The notes under the pieces were generated by a model. That model was not told the DNA's origin and did no database searches. It saw only the letters and a program-made list of their open reading frames with translations. A DNA stretch of 64,000 nt from the NCBI RefSeq assembly GCF_004360225.1, contig NZ_SNUA01000003.1, forward strand, positions 124,001-188,000. The letters are read 5' to 3'. The translations under genes were made by a program, and so were the position numbers. The first letter of the stretch is position 1. Each line of letters opens with the position of its first letter. Origin of the DNA: Alcanivorax sp. 24. GTDB taxonomy: Bacteria > Pseudomonadota > Gammaproteobacteria > Pseudomonadales > Alcanivoracaceae. Below, piece after piece: positions 44,993 through 57,822 of the stretch.

Positions 44993-47049
44993 GCGGGATC
45001 GAGGTACTGGGCCCTGACGTCAACGGGGCCGAGAACGTCCAACGCTGGGCGGCATCCGGGTTGCCAATACCGCCCAGTTGGCGGGTCAGCCGTGAAACGG
45101 TGCTGGCGCTGCAGGTGGATGATCTCGCCCGCCGGCTGCGTGCCTTGCCGCGAATGTTCGGGCGGCAGCGCCGCTGGGTACTGCATCACGGCGTGATCAA
45201 CCCCCGCTCCCGGCGGGAGAGCCTGCTGAAACTGGACAGTGACCAGGCCCTGGCCCATGCCCTCCATGAACTGTTCGAACACCGCCCCGGACCGGACCAT
45301 GCAATCATCCAGGCCTTGCCGGACCTGCAGGCCGCGGGCGTCCTGTTCACACGCCATCCGTTGCGCCAGGATCTGCCACATATGGTGGTGGAGGGCGTTC
45401 CCGCCGGGGCAGGGCAGCGGCAACGGTTGGTGTTCGATACCGATGGACGGTTGGTGCATCGCGGGGACGGTTCCCCGGGTCTGGAGCGGATTGTGCCCGC
45501 TGAGGCGCTGGTGACCCTGGGGCACTTGCTGCGCAACCAGTTTCACCATCCGCAGGCCGGAGAGTGGGGGTATGACGGAGACCGGATCTGGCTACTGCAG
45601 AGCCTGCCGGTGGGGTCGCTGCCGGTACCCGAGGAAGCCTGGAACCGGCGGGCCGGCGGCGCCGTGTTCAATCAGGCGCTGACGCCCCTTTGGTATACGC
45701 TGGAAGGGCGTTGGTTGAAAACCGCGTTCTGGTGGCCGTTGGCCCGCCGCCACGGTTGGAAGGAGCTGGAGAACGTCGAACCTTACCGCCGCCAGCACAG
45801 TCATTTGTACAGTAACGGGATTTACTTTCGCCGCCTGGCGGAAACCTGGCCGGCGGCCTGGTCCCAGGTGCCGCCTGCCTGGCAGCCGCCGGAATCCCTT
45901 GAGGATATGGCCACTCGCCGGAAGTTGTCTCCTCCGCGACGGCGCTGGCTTTGGACGCTGGTGATGCTGGAACGTCACCTGAAACAGCTTCAATCGAAAC
46001 AAGAACGGGCGATGAACTCGGATCGGGATGCGTTTTGGCGTCAACTGATCGCGCTGGATCGCATCGGTGAGCGCCTGGCCCGCCTGGAAGGCCGGTTGTG
46101 TTATCTATGGTTACCGGAGTTGCCCGGTTGCGCCGATCAACCCTTTCCGCTGGCCTCGCTGCTGACGGCCTCCGAACTGCGGGCATTGGATCAGGCCCTT
46201 GAGTTGAGAACGAGGGATGAGGGGAAGAGCGGGGAGGAACAGGCGAGTGTCGGACCCGCGGACGAACTGGCGGCACTGCGCCCCGGCGATGACCCGGTGC
46301 ATGCGCCCGTGCGGGACAGCCCGACCCTGAGAGCGGTATTGGAAGCCGCTGGCGAACGGCGCCGGCGCGAAGATTCCGATGACCGGCTGGGAGCGGAAAC
46401 GGCCGCCTGGTTGTCGCTGGCAAGGCAGGCACGGACATTACGTCAGTCGTTGGCGCAACAGCTGCGGGACCTGCTGATGCACGCCGCCAAGGAGCTGGTA
46501 TCACAAGAGTTACTGGCGCATCCGGACGATGTCCATTTCCTGTATTTCGATGAGCTCTGGATCCTGTGGATGCAACGACGGATCCCAAAATCCGCCGCCG
46601 GGCGGATCATCGCCCAGCGTAAGGTCCGTTTCCTGGAAGACGCCCTGGTTGGCGCGCCGGATTGGAAAATGGACCGCATTGGCTATGGTTTTGGGGGCAA
46701 ACCCTCGGAGCCATTACTGCTGGGTTTGCCGCTGGTGCCCGGACGGGTGGAAGGGCCGGTACGTCGGCTCTGCAGCGCCTGGGCGCTGAACAATATCCGG
46801 CCGGGAGATGTGCTGGTGGTGGATGAGGTGGATGCGGCCTGGACCCCCTGGCTGGCGCGCGCCGGCGCCTTGATCCTGAGCCGCCGGGATCCGGCCAATC
46901 CCGCCGCCAGTCTGGCCCGTGCCTGCGGTATTCCGGCGGTATGGGGACTGGCCGACGCCGTCCATGGCGTGCGTGACGAGGAGTGGGTATCCCTGGATGG
47001 CGCGGCGGGCACCGTGGCCCGGAATGAATCGCCAGATGCTGGACGCTAG
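44989..47049 (+). CDS. Degenerate PEP synthase/PPDK-like protein lacking the catalytic histidine
   Basis: The 686-residue protein starts with a PEP-synthase-type head (ASGLPIPPSWRVS near 20) and has a reduced ATP-grasp part with AAGVLFTRHP near 115. A long helical linker follows. The C-terminal PEP-utiliser 'mobile' domain spans about 600-680 (GDVLVV...AWTPWLARAGALILS...ASLARACGIPAVWG). In active enzymes the mobile domain has S-H-A-A before the ARE-GIPA stretch; here it is N-P-A-A, so the phosphorylated His is replaced by Pro. The segment before GVLFT is about 100 residues rather than about 200, so ATP binding is probably lost too. Its function is unknown. The ATG overlaps the DUF1461 stop, and its TAG stop lies inside an inverted repeat. 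Confidence 0.7.
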   Translation: MSGIEVLGPDVNGAENVQRWAASGLPIPPSWRVSRETVLALQVDDLARRLRALPRMFGRQRRWVLHHGVINPRSRRESLLKLDSDQALAHALHELFEHRPGPDHAIIQALPDLQAAGVLFTRHPLRQDLPHMVVEGVPAGAGQRQRLVFDTDGRLVHRGDGSPGLERIVPAEALVTLGHLLRNQFHHPQAGEWGYDGDRIWLLQSLPVGSLPVPEEAWNRRAGGAVFNQALTPLWYTLEGRWLKTAFWWPLARRHGWKELENVEPYRRQHSHLYSNGIYFRRLAETWPAAWSQVPPAWQPPESLEDMATRRKLSPPRRRWLWTLVMLERHLKQLQSKQERAMNSDRDAFWRQLIALDRIGERLARLEGRLCYLWLPELPGCADQPFPLASLLTASELRALDQALELRTRDEGKSGEEQASVGPADELAALRPGDDPVHAPVRDSPTLRAVLEAAGERRRREDSDDRLGAETAAWLSLARQARTLRQSLAQQLRDLLMHAAKELVSQELLAHPDDVHFLYFDELWILWMQRRIPKSAAGRIIAQRKVRFLEDALVGAPDWKMDRIGYGFGGKPSEPLLLGLPLVPGRVEGPVRRLCSAWALNNIRPGDVLVVDEVDAAWTPWLARAGALILSRRDPANPAASLARACGIPAVWGLADAVHGVRDEEWVSLDGAAGTVARNESPDAGR

Positions 47050-47166
47050 ACGCCGGACGCTTTAGAACACCAGATATTCAAACCTTGCGGATCTCAATAA
47101 GCGTTTTTAATGTTTGCCAGCGCTGTAGGGCCGGTTTTTCATCTCTTGGCGTCTGTCGTCTGGCGT

Positions 47167-47170
<4 letters not shown>
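47046..47170. repeat. Inverted repeat spanning the convergent gap between the PEP-synthase-like gene and metH
   Basis: CTAGACGCCGGACG (47046-47059) is matched in reverse complement by CGTCTGGCGTCTAG (47157-47170), 13 of 14 positions. Each arm contains the TAG stop codon of the gene that ends there. The arms are 97 bases apart, too far for a simple terminator. The arrangement resembles a dispersed repeat pair or a small mobile palindromic element. Confidence 0.55.
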
Positions 47171-50868
<3,698 letters not shown>

Positions 50869-50896
50869 GAACTGCTCCGTTGGGTGACCGGGGCGC

Positions 50897-50925
50897 ATTA
50901 TAGCGGTTGGGGCGGTGTTGCCCAA
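50897..50925 (-). promoter_or_regulatory. sigma70-type promoter of metH
   Basis: On the reverse strand TTGGGC (-35, 50925-50920) is followed after exactly 17 bases by a perfect TATAAT (-10, 50902-50897). The -10 ends 28 bases before the metH ATG, giving a short leader with no room for a riboswitch. Confidence 0.75.
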
Positions 50926-51153
50926 CGCACCTGAGTGCCCGCTATACTGAGCGTCGTTGCCGTGGCTCTGTTCATGGTGCCTTGTTCATGGCACCTTCGC
51001 GGGTGCCGGATCGTGACCGGTAGACAGTCCTATTGTAAAAATACCCACCAAAGCGTCGCAGATGGTGGGGCGGGCGCGCGCGTTTGCGCATAATGCGCCC
51101 TTTTAGTGGCCCTGGAACGGGCCTTGAACCACAAACATAGCGTAGGAGGCATG

Positions 51154-51930
51154 ATGCGCAAACAATGCTTGGTCCTGGCATGCGCCCTGGCGGCGGGGCC
51201 GGCCCTGAGTTACGCCCAGGAAGCGGAAGAAACAGCGAAACCGCGAGGTTGGGATATCGAACTGGAAGGGTCCTATCTTCTGAAATCAGGGAATACGCGT
51301 TCCCAGAACCTGGCTGCCGTGGCCAATCTGACCCACGACGGCCGGCTGTGGCGTCATACCGGCAAGATGGAAGCGGTCAATGAGATGTCCCGCAACGATG
51401 AAACCCGCGAGGACGAGCGCACCGCCGAACGCTATTACGGCTCGTATAAACTGGATCGCAAATTCGGCTATGAGGGCCGGAATTACATCTTCAACATCGT
51501 CACCTACGATAAAGACAACTTCTCCGGCTACCACTATCAGGCCAGTTACGCCGTCGGTCTCGGTCGCCGTTTCCTGGATACCGAAACCCATACCCTGGAC
51601 CTGGAAGCTGGCCCCGGTTATCGCGTGGATTGTCTCGACCCCTCCGATTCCTACACCAGCTGTCAGGATAAGGAAGAAAGCTTAATCGGCCGCTTTGCCG
51701 CCAAGTACGAGTGGAAAATCTCCGAAACCGCTTCGTTCAAGGAAGATTTCACCACTGAGGTGGGCGATGAAAATACCGTGGTGCGGGCGGAAACCTCACT
51801 GACATCCAAGATCAACGATCATTTCTCACTGCGTCTGAGCCACCTGCTGAAACGCAACTCCAAGGTGCCGGATGACGGCAGTCACCGCAGCGACCAGGAA
51901 ACCCGGGTCTCGGTCGTGTACACGTTCTGA
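51154..51930 (+). CDS. DUF481 (YdiY-like) outer-membrane protein
   Basis: The 258-residue protein has a signal peptide (probable cleavage after SYA, residue 21). Alternating amphipathic strands follow (WDIELEGSYLLKSGNTRSQNL...A..NLTHDG..WRHTGK.E), typical of DUF481 salt-induced outer-membrane proteins. It ends in a terminal Phe, the usual C-terminal signal for beta-barrel insertion. AGGAGG at 51144-51149 favours the ATG at 51154 over the adjacent ATG at 51151. It is divergent from metH; function unknown. Confidence 0.8.
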   Translation: MRKQCLVLACALAAGPALSYAQEAEETAKPRGWDIELEGSYLLKSGNTRSQNLAAVANLTHDGRLWRHTGKMEAVNEMSRNDETREDERTAERYYGSYKLDRKFGYEGRNYIFNIVTYDKDNFSGYHYQASYAVGLGRRFLDTETHTLDLEAGPGYRVDCLDPSDSYTSCQDKEESLIGRFAAKYEWKISETASFKEDFTTEVGDENTVVRAETSLTSKINDHFSLRLSHLLKRNSKVPDDGSHRSDQETRVSVVYTF

Positions 51931-52072
51931 CGGTTACCGCGGTCCGCGGATCACTGTGGTGGAGCGGGCCGCTTACACGGAACACACTGATACGGCTCAT
52001 TCGTGGTCAAGGCCGCGGAATCGGGCAGAGATGGGGTGTTGGTGTCCTGGTTGTGGCGTTGGCAAACGGGCA

Positions 52073-52104
52073 TTAAAAAGCCGGCCCTGAGGCCGGCTTT
52101 TTAA
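52073..52104. terminator. Bidirectional hairpin terminator
   Basis: A perfect 14-bp inverted repeat (TTAAAAAGCCGGCC, loop CTGA, complement) has A and T runs on both flanks, so it can terminate in both directions. It serves the tRNA-Pro gene on the reverse strand and probably the DUF481 gene on the forward strand. Confidence 0.85.
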
Positions 52105-52106
52105 TT

Positions 52107-52183
52107 TGGTCGGAGTAGCAGGATTCGAACCTGCGACCCCTACGTCCCGAACGTAGTGCTCTACCAGGCTGAGCTATACTCCG
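52107..52183 (-). tRNA. tRNA-Pro (anticodon CGG)
   Basis: On the reverse strand a complete 77-nt cloverleaf can be folded. The acceptor CGGAGTA pairs with TACTCCG, discriminator A and an encoded CCA follow. The anticodon stem CTACG/CGTAG closes the loop TTCGGGA, giving anticodon CGG (reads CCG, proline). The T-arm has GGTTCGAATCC. A -10-like TAGAAT lies about 10 bases upstream of the 5' end. Confidence 0.95.
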
Positions 52184-52315
52184 AATGTGGGGGCGTATTC
52201 TAGCAGCGAATTTTCAGAATGCTACTGTTTTGCAACGGGAATCTTTCTGGTTGTCCATATTCTGCTCAATTGGCCGTACAATGCGCCTTTCCCAGCCACT
52301 CTGACAGCAGTTTTG

Positions 52316-53443
52316 ATGCCTGAAATACCTGAACAACTGGATGATCTGCGCCTGCGGCGCTGGCCCCGCCGGCGCGACGAGCGGCTGCAAGCCTGGGACG
52401 CGGCGGACCGATACTTACTCAGAACGCTGCAAGAGCAGGGCGCCGGGCCGGTCACCCTGGTGGTGAACGACCAGTGCGGAGCTCTGTGGTTGACGGCACT
52501 GCGGCGTGGGCCGGCCTGCAGTCAGGGGGATTCCTGGTTGGCCTGGCGCGCGGCGGAGGCCAACGCCGCCGACAATGACATGGCACTGCCGAAGGACGAC
52601 TGGTGCTGGCCGTGGCAAACACCGTCGGTCCATCCCGACCAGGTGTTGATGCGGGTTCCCAAGGAGTCGTCGCTGCTGGAGGCGCAACTGGACTGGCTGG
52701 CCCGTTTTCTTCCGCGGGGGACGCCAATCTGGCTGGCGGGGATGGACAAGCACCTGCCGCCAAACCTGGTGCCTTTGATGGAGGCCTATCTGGGTAACGG
52801 CCAGGCCGGGTTGGGTTGGAAAAAGGCGCGCCGGTTCTCGGCGCTCGCTCCGGGCAAGGTCCTTCGGCCTCAGCCGGAAGAGGCACTGGTCAGCGTGCCG
52901 GGACGAGACTGGCGGCTGCATACCGGGGCCGGAGTCTTCGGTCGCCAGCACCTGGACATCGGCGCGCGCTTCCTGCTGGAACATCTGCCCCGGCAGGTGG
53001 AGGGAGAAGTGGCGGACCTCGGCTGCGGTAACGGCGTGCTTGGTCTGGCGCTGGCGGTGGACAATCCCGGGGCGCGGGTGACCTTCTGCGATGAATCCTT
53101 TCTGGCGGTGGAAAGCGCGCGCCGTAACGTCATGCTCCACGCTCCCGAACCCGAGCGCTGCCGGTTCCATCTGGGTAACGGATTGGATGGCCTGGAGCAA
53201 CGATTTGACCTGATCGTGCTGAACCCACCGTTCCATCGGGGCCACGCCGTCGACGACCGGGTCGCGTTGACGCTGTTCCGCCATGCCCGCCGGCATTTAG
53301 CGGAGACCGGAGCGCTGTGGGTGGTGGCCAATCGACATCTGCCTTACCGCCCGCCGTTGCGGCGGGCATTCGCGCACGTGGATGTGGTGGCCGGCAACGC
53401 CAAATTCATCCTCTACCGGTGCGGTCAGATCGCGACGTCGTAA
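52316..53443 (+). CDS. rlmG: 23S rRNA m2G1835 methyltransferase RlmG
   Basis: The 375-residue protein has a degenerate N-terminal methyltransferase-like half starting LRLRRWP....RLQAWDAADRYLL, as in RlmG. The catalytic half carries the SAM motif DLGCGNGVLG near 232 and the N-P-P-F-H motif near 302 used for guanine N2 methylation. RsmC is the paralogue, but length and N-terminus favour RlmG. The ATG at 52316 was chosen because homology starts there. It overlaps the end of mtnC on the other strand by 19 bases. Confidence 0.85.
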   Translation: MPEIPEQLDDLRLRRWPRRRDERLQAWDAADRYLLRTLQEQGAGPVTLVVNDQCGALWLTALRRGPACSQGDSWLAWRAAEANAADNDMALPKDDWCWPWQTPSVHPDQVLMRVPKESSLLEAQLDWLARFLPRGTPIWLAGMDKHLPPNLVPLMEAYLGNGQAGLGWKKARRFSALAPGKVLRPQPEEALVSVPGRDWRLHTGAGVFGRQHLDIGARFLLEHLPRQVEGEVADLGCGNGVLGLALAVDNPGARVTFCDESFLAVESARRNVMLHAPEPERCRFHLGNGLDGLEQRFDLIVLNPPFHRGHAVDDRVALTLFRHARRHLAETGALWVVANRHLPYRPPLRRAFAHVDVVAGNAKFILYRCGQIATS

Positions 53444-54102
53444 AAGGTTTCGGCGCGGGCATGCGCTGTGTTTCGAACCACCTTTTCGCGATCCAGCAAG
53501 GTGGTGTTCAAACCGGCGTCCCGGGCCGCGTCCAGTTCCGCTTCCACGTCGGAGAGAAACAGCACCCGCCCGGCGGGCACGCCAATGTCGGCGGTGATGC
53601 GCCGGTAGCTGTCAGCCTCTTTCTTGCCGCCGCTAGTGGTGTCGTAATAGCCACTGAACAAGGGCGTCAGGTCACCGGCCTCGCTGTAGCCGAAGAACAG
53701 TTTCTGGGCGGCAACGGAACCGGACGAATACACATACAACTTCAGCCCCCGGGCCTGCCACTCCCGCAGCCGCTCCACGGCGTCGGAGTACATGTGGGCC
53801 TGGTAATCGCCGCTCTCGTAGCCTGTTTGCCAGATCATGCCTTGCAATGTTTTCAAGGGAGTGATCTTGCGATCCTCGGCGATCCAGTCCCGGAACAGGG
53901 CCGCGGCCTGTTCCGGCGACGCCAGGGGGTGGCCGCTTTCGGCACGGGCCCGGGTCACGCATTCCGCTACGGCGGGCTGTTCCCAATGGGTCCGCAGAAA
54001 GGTTTCCATTTCCCGGTGGGCATAGGGGAACAGCACCTCCTTGACGAAGGAAATGCTGCTGGTGGTTCCTTCGATGTCGGTAACAATAGCATCGATCGTC
54101 AT
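53425..54102 (-). CDS. mtnC: Enolase-phosphatase E1 MtnC
   Basis: The 225-residue HAD-superfamily enzyme converts 2,3-diketo-5-methylthiopentyl-1-phosphate to the acireductone in methionine salvage. Motif I is DIEGTTSSISFV with Asp9 and Glu11. The MtnC-specific segments VLFPYA, SSGSVAAQKLLF-like SSGSVAAQKLFFG near 130 and FLSDV..ELDAA..AG near 185 are present. The ATG at 54102 is 4 bases after mtnD; longer in-frame reading upstream only covers mtnD in another frame. It is last in the mtnABDC operon. Confidence 0.95.
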   Translation of the reverse strand: MTIDAIVTDIEGTTSSISFVKEVLFPYAHREMETFLRTHWEQPAVAECVTRARAESGHPLASPEQAAALFRDWIAEDRKITPLKTLQGMIWQTGYESGDYQAHMYSDAVERLREWQARGLKLYVYSSGSVAAQKLFFGYSEAGDLTPLFSGYYDTTSGGKKEADSYRRITADIGVPAGRVLFLSDVEAELDAARDAGLNTTLLDREKVVRNTAHARAETFYDVAI

Positions 54103-54106
54103 CGGT

Positions 54107-54652
54107 TCAGTTCTCCAGACGACTGAACCGGCCGGCGATGTCGCTGCCGGTGAAGTTGGCCACCCAGCCTTCCGGGTTGTTGAACAGGCGGATCGCCACG
54201 AAGCGCGGGTTCGGCCCCATGTCGAACCAGTGCGGGGTGTTGGCCGGTACGGAGAGCAGGTCGCCCTTGGTGCACAACACCTCATAAACCTGATTACCGA
54301 TGTGCAGCGTGAACAACCCCTGGCCCTCGACAAAAAAACGAACCTCGTCTTCCGAGTGGCGATGCTCGTCGAGGAATTTCTCCCGGAATACGGCTTTGTC
54401 GGGATGGTCCGGTTGCATACTGACCACATCCACGGTCTGGTAACCTTCCTCACGCTTCAGCCGATCAATGTCCCGGGCATAGGCCGCTAGCACTTCTTCC
54501 TGGGATGGGCTGGCACTGAGTTCCTGGCCGGCTTCCCATTGCTCGTAGCGGATGCCGGCCTTGGCCAGTTCCACCACCATGGCGGCCTTGCTGTCCACCA
54601 CCAGTAGCGGGTTTTCGGGCTCGCCATCACGGAATATTTTCAGATTGCTCAT
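54107..54652 (-). CDS. mtnD: Acireductone dioxygenase MtnD
   Basis: The 181-residue cupin oxidises acireductone to 4-methylthio-2-oxobutanoate (with Fe) or, with Ni, by an off-pathway reaction. The four metal ligands are His97, His99, Glu103 (DEHRHSEDEVRFF) and His141 (TPHWFDMG), equal in spacing to Klebsiella ARD. The ATG at 54652 has GAGG eight bases upstream and is preferred to a start six codons earlier. Confidence 0.95.
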   Translation of the reverse strand: MSNLKIFRDGEPENPLLVVDSKAAMVVELAKAGIRYEQWEAGQELSASPSQEEVLAAYARDIDRLKREEGYQTVDVVSMQPDHPDKAVFREKFLDEHRHSEDEVRFFVEGQGLFTLHIGNQVYEVLCTKGDLLSVPANTPHWFDMGPNPRFVAIRLFNNPEGWVANFTGSDIAGRFSRLEN

Positions 54653-54688
54653 GGGATGATCCTCGTTCAAAGTCGCGGCGGGGTGGGG

Positions 54689-55318
54689 TTAACCCAGCCG
54701 GCGACGGTCCAGTTCAATGGCCAGCAGCGTTTCCAGCGCTTCCAACTGGCGGTAACAGGTGGCCATATCCCCAGCCCAGGTATACAGGCCGTGGCCACGG
54801 ATCAGGTAAGCGTGGCGCGCCAGGCCCTGGTCCATGGCCTGATCCACACGCGCCGACAGAGCGGCGATATCCTGAGTATTGTCGAACACCGGCAGAGTCA
54901 CCCGGGTTTCATGGGTGGTGATGCCCTCCAGGGCCTTCAACAGTTCATACCCTTCCAGGGTAAGGTGATCCGCCGGCCAGTGCATGGTCAACACAGTGGA
55001 GGCGTGGCTGTGGGTGTGCAGTACCGCGCCGACGTGCTCGTGACGCCGGTAGAGCTGAGTGTGCAGCAAGGTTTCCGCCGAGGGTTTGCCGTCACCCACC
55101 GGCTGCCCCTGCATATCCACCACCATGATGTCGGTTTCATCAAGCAAGCCTTTGTCCTTGCCTGAGCGGGTGATGGCGGCGTGGCCGGCATTCAGTCGTA
55201 TCGAATAATTACTGCTGGTGGCGGGGGACCAACCATGCCGATACAGACGCTGGCCAGTGGCCGCCAGTGTGCGGGCGGCTTCGCGGAAAACGGCAGTGGA
55301 GTACGGGCGCTGGCTCAT
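54689..55318 (-). CDS. mtnB: Methylthioribulose-1-phosphate dehydratase MtnB
   Basis: The 209-residue class II aldolase-like zinc enzyme dehydrates methylthioribulose-1-phosphate. The zinc ligands His101 and His103 lie in LHTHSHAS, and a third is in IRGHGLYTW near 171. SSNYS...... and ITRSGKDKG mark the substrate pocket. Its start overlaps the mtnA stop (ATGA), and it lies 36 bases before mtnD. Confidence 0.95.
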   Translation of the reverse strand: MSQRPYSTAVFREAARTLAATGQRLYRHGWSPATSSNYSIRLNAGHAAITRSGKDKGLLDETDIMVVDMQGQPVGDGKPSAETLLHTQLYRRHEHVGAVLHTHSHASTVLTMHWPADHLTLEGYELLKALEGITTHETRVTLPVFDNTQDIAALSARVDQAMDQGLARHAYLIRGHGLYTWAGDMATCYRQLEALETLLAIELDRRRLG

Positions 55319-56352
55319 GAGGCCCTCCGGGCGAAGTGCGCCGCCATGGCGACCGGATCCGGAGACCGGATAATCCCGCTTTCGGTGACAATGGCGTTGA
55401 TCAACGCCGCTGGAGTGACGTCGAAGGCGGGGTTATAGACCGGGCAATCCACCGGCGCGCAGGGGTGCCCCGCCACTTGTCGCACTTCCTCGGGCGGGCG
55501 CTGCTCAATCACGATGCCGGCACCATCCCGCATGGCCGGATCCAGGGTGGATTCCGGCGCCGCGACGATAAAGGGAATGCCGTGGTGGCGGGCCAGCACG
55601 GCAAGGGAATAGGTGCCGATCTTGTTGGCGGTGTCACCGTTGGCGGCGATCCGGTCGGCGCCAACGATCACCACATCCACCTCACCCTGGGCCATCAACA
55701 TAGCGGCGCAGCTGTCCGCCACCAGGGTGACGGGGATGCCATCCTGCATCAGTTCCCAGCTGGTCAGCCGGGCACCCTGCTGCCAGGGCCGGGTTTCCCC
55801 GGCGTACACAGACCGCAACCGGCCCGTTTCCCAGGCGGAACGGATGATGCCGAGGGCGGTGCCGTGGCCGCCAGTGGCGAGAGCGCCAGTGTTGCAATGG
55901 GTGTAGATCCTGGCCTGCCGTGGCAGCAGAGCGAGTCCAGTCTCGCCCAGACGCCGGTTAGCGGCCAGATCATCACGGTGCAGACTCTCGGCCTGTTCAC
56001 TCAAGCGCCGCACCAGAGCGGTGCCAGCGAGATCACCGGCGGCCTCACGCAGCCGGTCCAACGCCCAAAACAGATTCACCGCGGTAGGGCGGCTCGCCGC
56101 CAGCACTTCGAAGGCCGGTGCCAGCGCCGCCAGGGAAGCCTGATCGCCAAGCCGCTGGGCTTCCATGGCCAGGCCATAGCCAGCGGTGATACCGATAGCG
56201 GGGGCGCCACGCACCACCATGTCGCGGATGGCCTGGGCGGCCTCCCGAGCGTTGGTGATGCGCAGCCAGATGGTGTCGGCGGGCAGGGCGCGCTGATCGA
56301 GCAGATCAAGCGCGGTGTCGTGCCAGCGGATCGCGAGACTCGCCAGGGCCAT
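55315..56352 (-). CDS. mtnA: Methylthioribose-1-phosphate isomerase MtnA
   Basis: The 345-residue eIF2B-alpha-like isomerase converts methylthioribose-1-phosphate to the ribulose form. Catalytic Cys153 (THCNTGALATGG) and Asp233 (VGADRIAANGDTANKIGTY) are both present. The RGAPAIG motif near 49 is intact. The ATG at 56352 is preferred because GGAG stands six bases upstream. It heads the operon mtnA-B-D-C; mtnK or mtnN/mtnP are not in the window, so the entry steps must be elsewhere. Confidence 0.95.
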   Translation of the reverse strand: MALASLAIRWHDTALDLLDQRALPADTIWLRITNAREAAQAIRDMVVRGAPAIGITAGYGLAMEAQRLGDQASLAALAPAFEVLAASRPTAVNLFWALDRLREAAGDLAGTALVRRLSEQAESLHRDDLAANRRLGETGLALLPRQARIYTHCNTGALATGGHGTALGIIRSAWETGRLRSVYAGETRPWQQGARLTSWELMQDGIPVTLVADSCAAMLMAQGEVDVVIVGADRIAANGDTANKIGTYSLAVLARHHGIPFIVAAPESTLDPAMRDGAGIVIEQRPPEEVRQVAGHPCAPVDCPVYNPAFDVTPAALINAIVTESGIIRSPDPVAMAAHFARRAS

Positions 56353-56537
56353 CAATATCTCCGTGAAAGTAGCGAAAGCGTTGCCCGGCGCCGGCCGGGA
56401 CGGATATTCTACAACAGTCCTCCGTCACGACGGCATCTCATGGCGACGTCTATTGCTATATTCGCTGGCATCACACAAGGAGCCGCGAAACCGCTTTGGG
56501 AAGTCGGCTTGCCAGCGAATCAGCATTCTCGTGATTG

Positions 56538-56963
56538 TCATGGAGGATAGTGAAGTGGTTCCCGTCGTCGGCGCCGGCGAATCCAGTTGACGGCCCGGAA
56601 CACACCGCGATGGCGGACAATAGCCCTTTCCAGCCGGTATTTGCCGGGAAAAGTGCTGACCATCACCGCGATCAGCATGGTCAGCAGGCCCTGCCCGGGC
56701 AATACCAGCATCAGCAGGCCGGCGGCCAGCAGCACTATTGCAAGGGCATTGCGCAATGCCCACAGCAGCCAATGGCCGGGGTGACGATAGCGGGTGGGGC
56801 GCCGTTCGGCGGTGAAGTAATCCGCCGGCATGCGAATCACCAGCCAGGGGATGGCCAGGGTCGAAATGACCGCCATCAGCAGCCCGATCAAAGTGAGCGC
56901 GGGAAACCAGGGTTCCAGGGTCTGTCCCAGTTGGTGCAACCAGGGGGGCAGGCTCGGCGTCAC
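56538..56963 (-). CDS. Small multi-pass membrane protein (PGPGW-like)
   Basis: The 141-residue protein has membrane segments near 20-42 and 68-108. The hairpin-like motif LLMLVLPGQGLLTMLI and the following S.FPGK..LER..V resemble the PGPGW transmembrane family. The C-terminal tail is arginine-rich. It is a conserved hypothetical protein, divergent from the DUF2489 gene. No function can be given. Confidence 0.6.
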   Translation of the reverse strand: MTPSLPPWLHQLGQTLEPWFPALTLIGLLMAVISTLAIPWLVIRMPADYFTAERRPTRYRHPGHWLLWALRNALAIVLLAAGLLMLVLPGQGLLTMLIAVMVSTFPGKYRLERAIVRHRGVFRAVNWIRRRRRREPLHYPP

Positions 56964-57235
56964 TGCTTGGCTCTCCTCACAATTCTCGCAATCCTCTCAA
57001 GTTTCCTTGGAGCCTGTGCATAATCCTGGCGTGGTCCGCTGGCCGGCGGGTTGGACGTCCGACCGATGGAACCGGTATGTTGCGCTGCGCGCCGATGGTG
57101 CTGGCTGGAGGGCTGAATCGACGACCCTCCCGGCGCAATATGAGACCGGCGATGATGATTTTCAATACGCCTTCATACAACATCGGACCGGCGGCGCGGC
57201 CAATCAATCAAGACACGGTGAACCAGGAGAACTTT

Positions 57236-57709
57236 ATGGGGATGGGCATGCAATTGGCCCTGGCAATCGCGATCGGCTTGCTGATCGGCGTGGTGTTGGG
57301 GCTGTTGATCTGGCGCTGGATGTCCCGCCGCCGTGAAGAGGAACTTGAGCGGCACCGCCATGCCCAGGTTCTGGAGAGCCTGGAAGTGCTCAGCCGGGCT
57401 TATATGCAAGGGCAGGTCGATGCCGGCGAGGCCAGTCTGAGAATGGCGGCGTTATTGGATTGCCTGCCGGCGCGGGTGGCACCGAAAGTGGATCTGGCGG
57501 CGATTCATCAACTGGCCAACGACTGCGAAAATTTTCACCGGGGCGACGCTCGCAAGGCACTTACTCCGGCCCAGCGCAATCGGGAGGACTTTGATCGACT
57601 GCGCTTGGAGGACGAGCAATCGGAGGCGTTCATGCAGGCCACCGAGCGGCTTGCGAGGGTGCTGGTGCAATGGCGGCGGCAGCTTTGTCCGCGCCGTCGG
57701 ACTGACTGA
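57236..57709 (+). CDS. DUF2489 family membrane-anchored protein
   Basis: The 157-residue protein has one N-terminal membrane segment (about 6-28). A helical cytoplasmic domain follows with the DUF2489 pattern (LESLEVLSRAYMQGQVDAGEASLRMAALLD, then RKALTPAQRNREDFDRLRLEDE). AGGAG eight bases before ATG 57236 supports this start over an upstream in-frame codon. Function unknown. The 272 bases upstream hold no supported gene. Confidence 0.65.
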   Translation: MGMGMQLALAIAIGLLIGVVLGLLIWRWMSRRREEELERHRHAQVLESLEVLSRAYMQGQVDAGEASLRMAALLDCLPARVAPKVDLAAIHQLANDCENFHRGDARKALTPAQRNREDFDRLRLEDEQSEAFMQATERLARVLVQWRRQLCPRRRTD

Positions 57710-57822
57710 AAAGACATTCTGTTCAGGCGTCACGGCTGCGGGCGCCTTGTATACCATTGGGTATGATCGGCGCTTTCCATTGTTTGAAACTTTTACCCGT
57801 TATTGGAAGCCGAGTTCAGATT

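Noticed and set aside
50869-51150. Cobalamin or SAM riboswitch upstream of metH
   Set aside because: The metH promoter is only about 28 bases from the ATG, so the leader is too short for either riboswitch.
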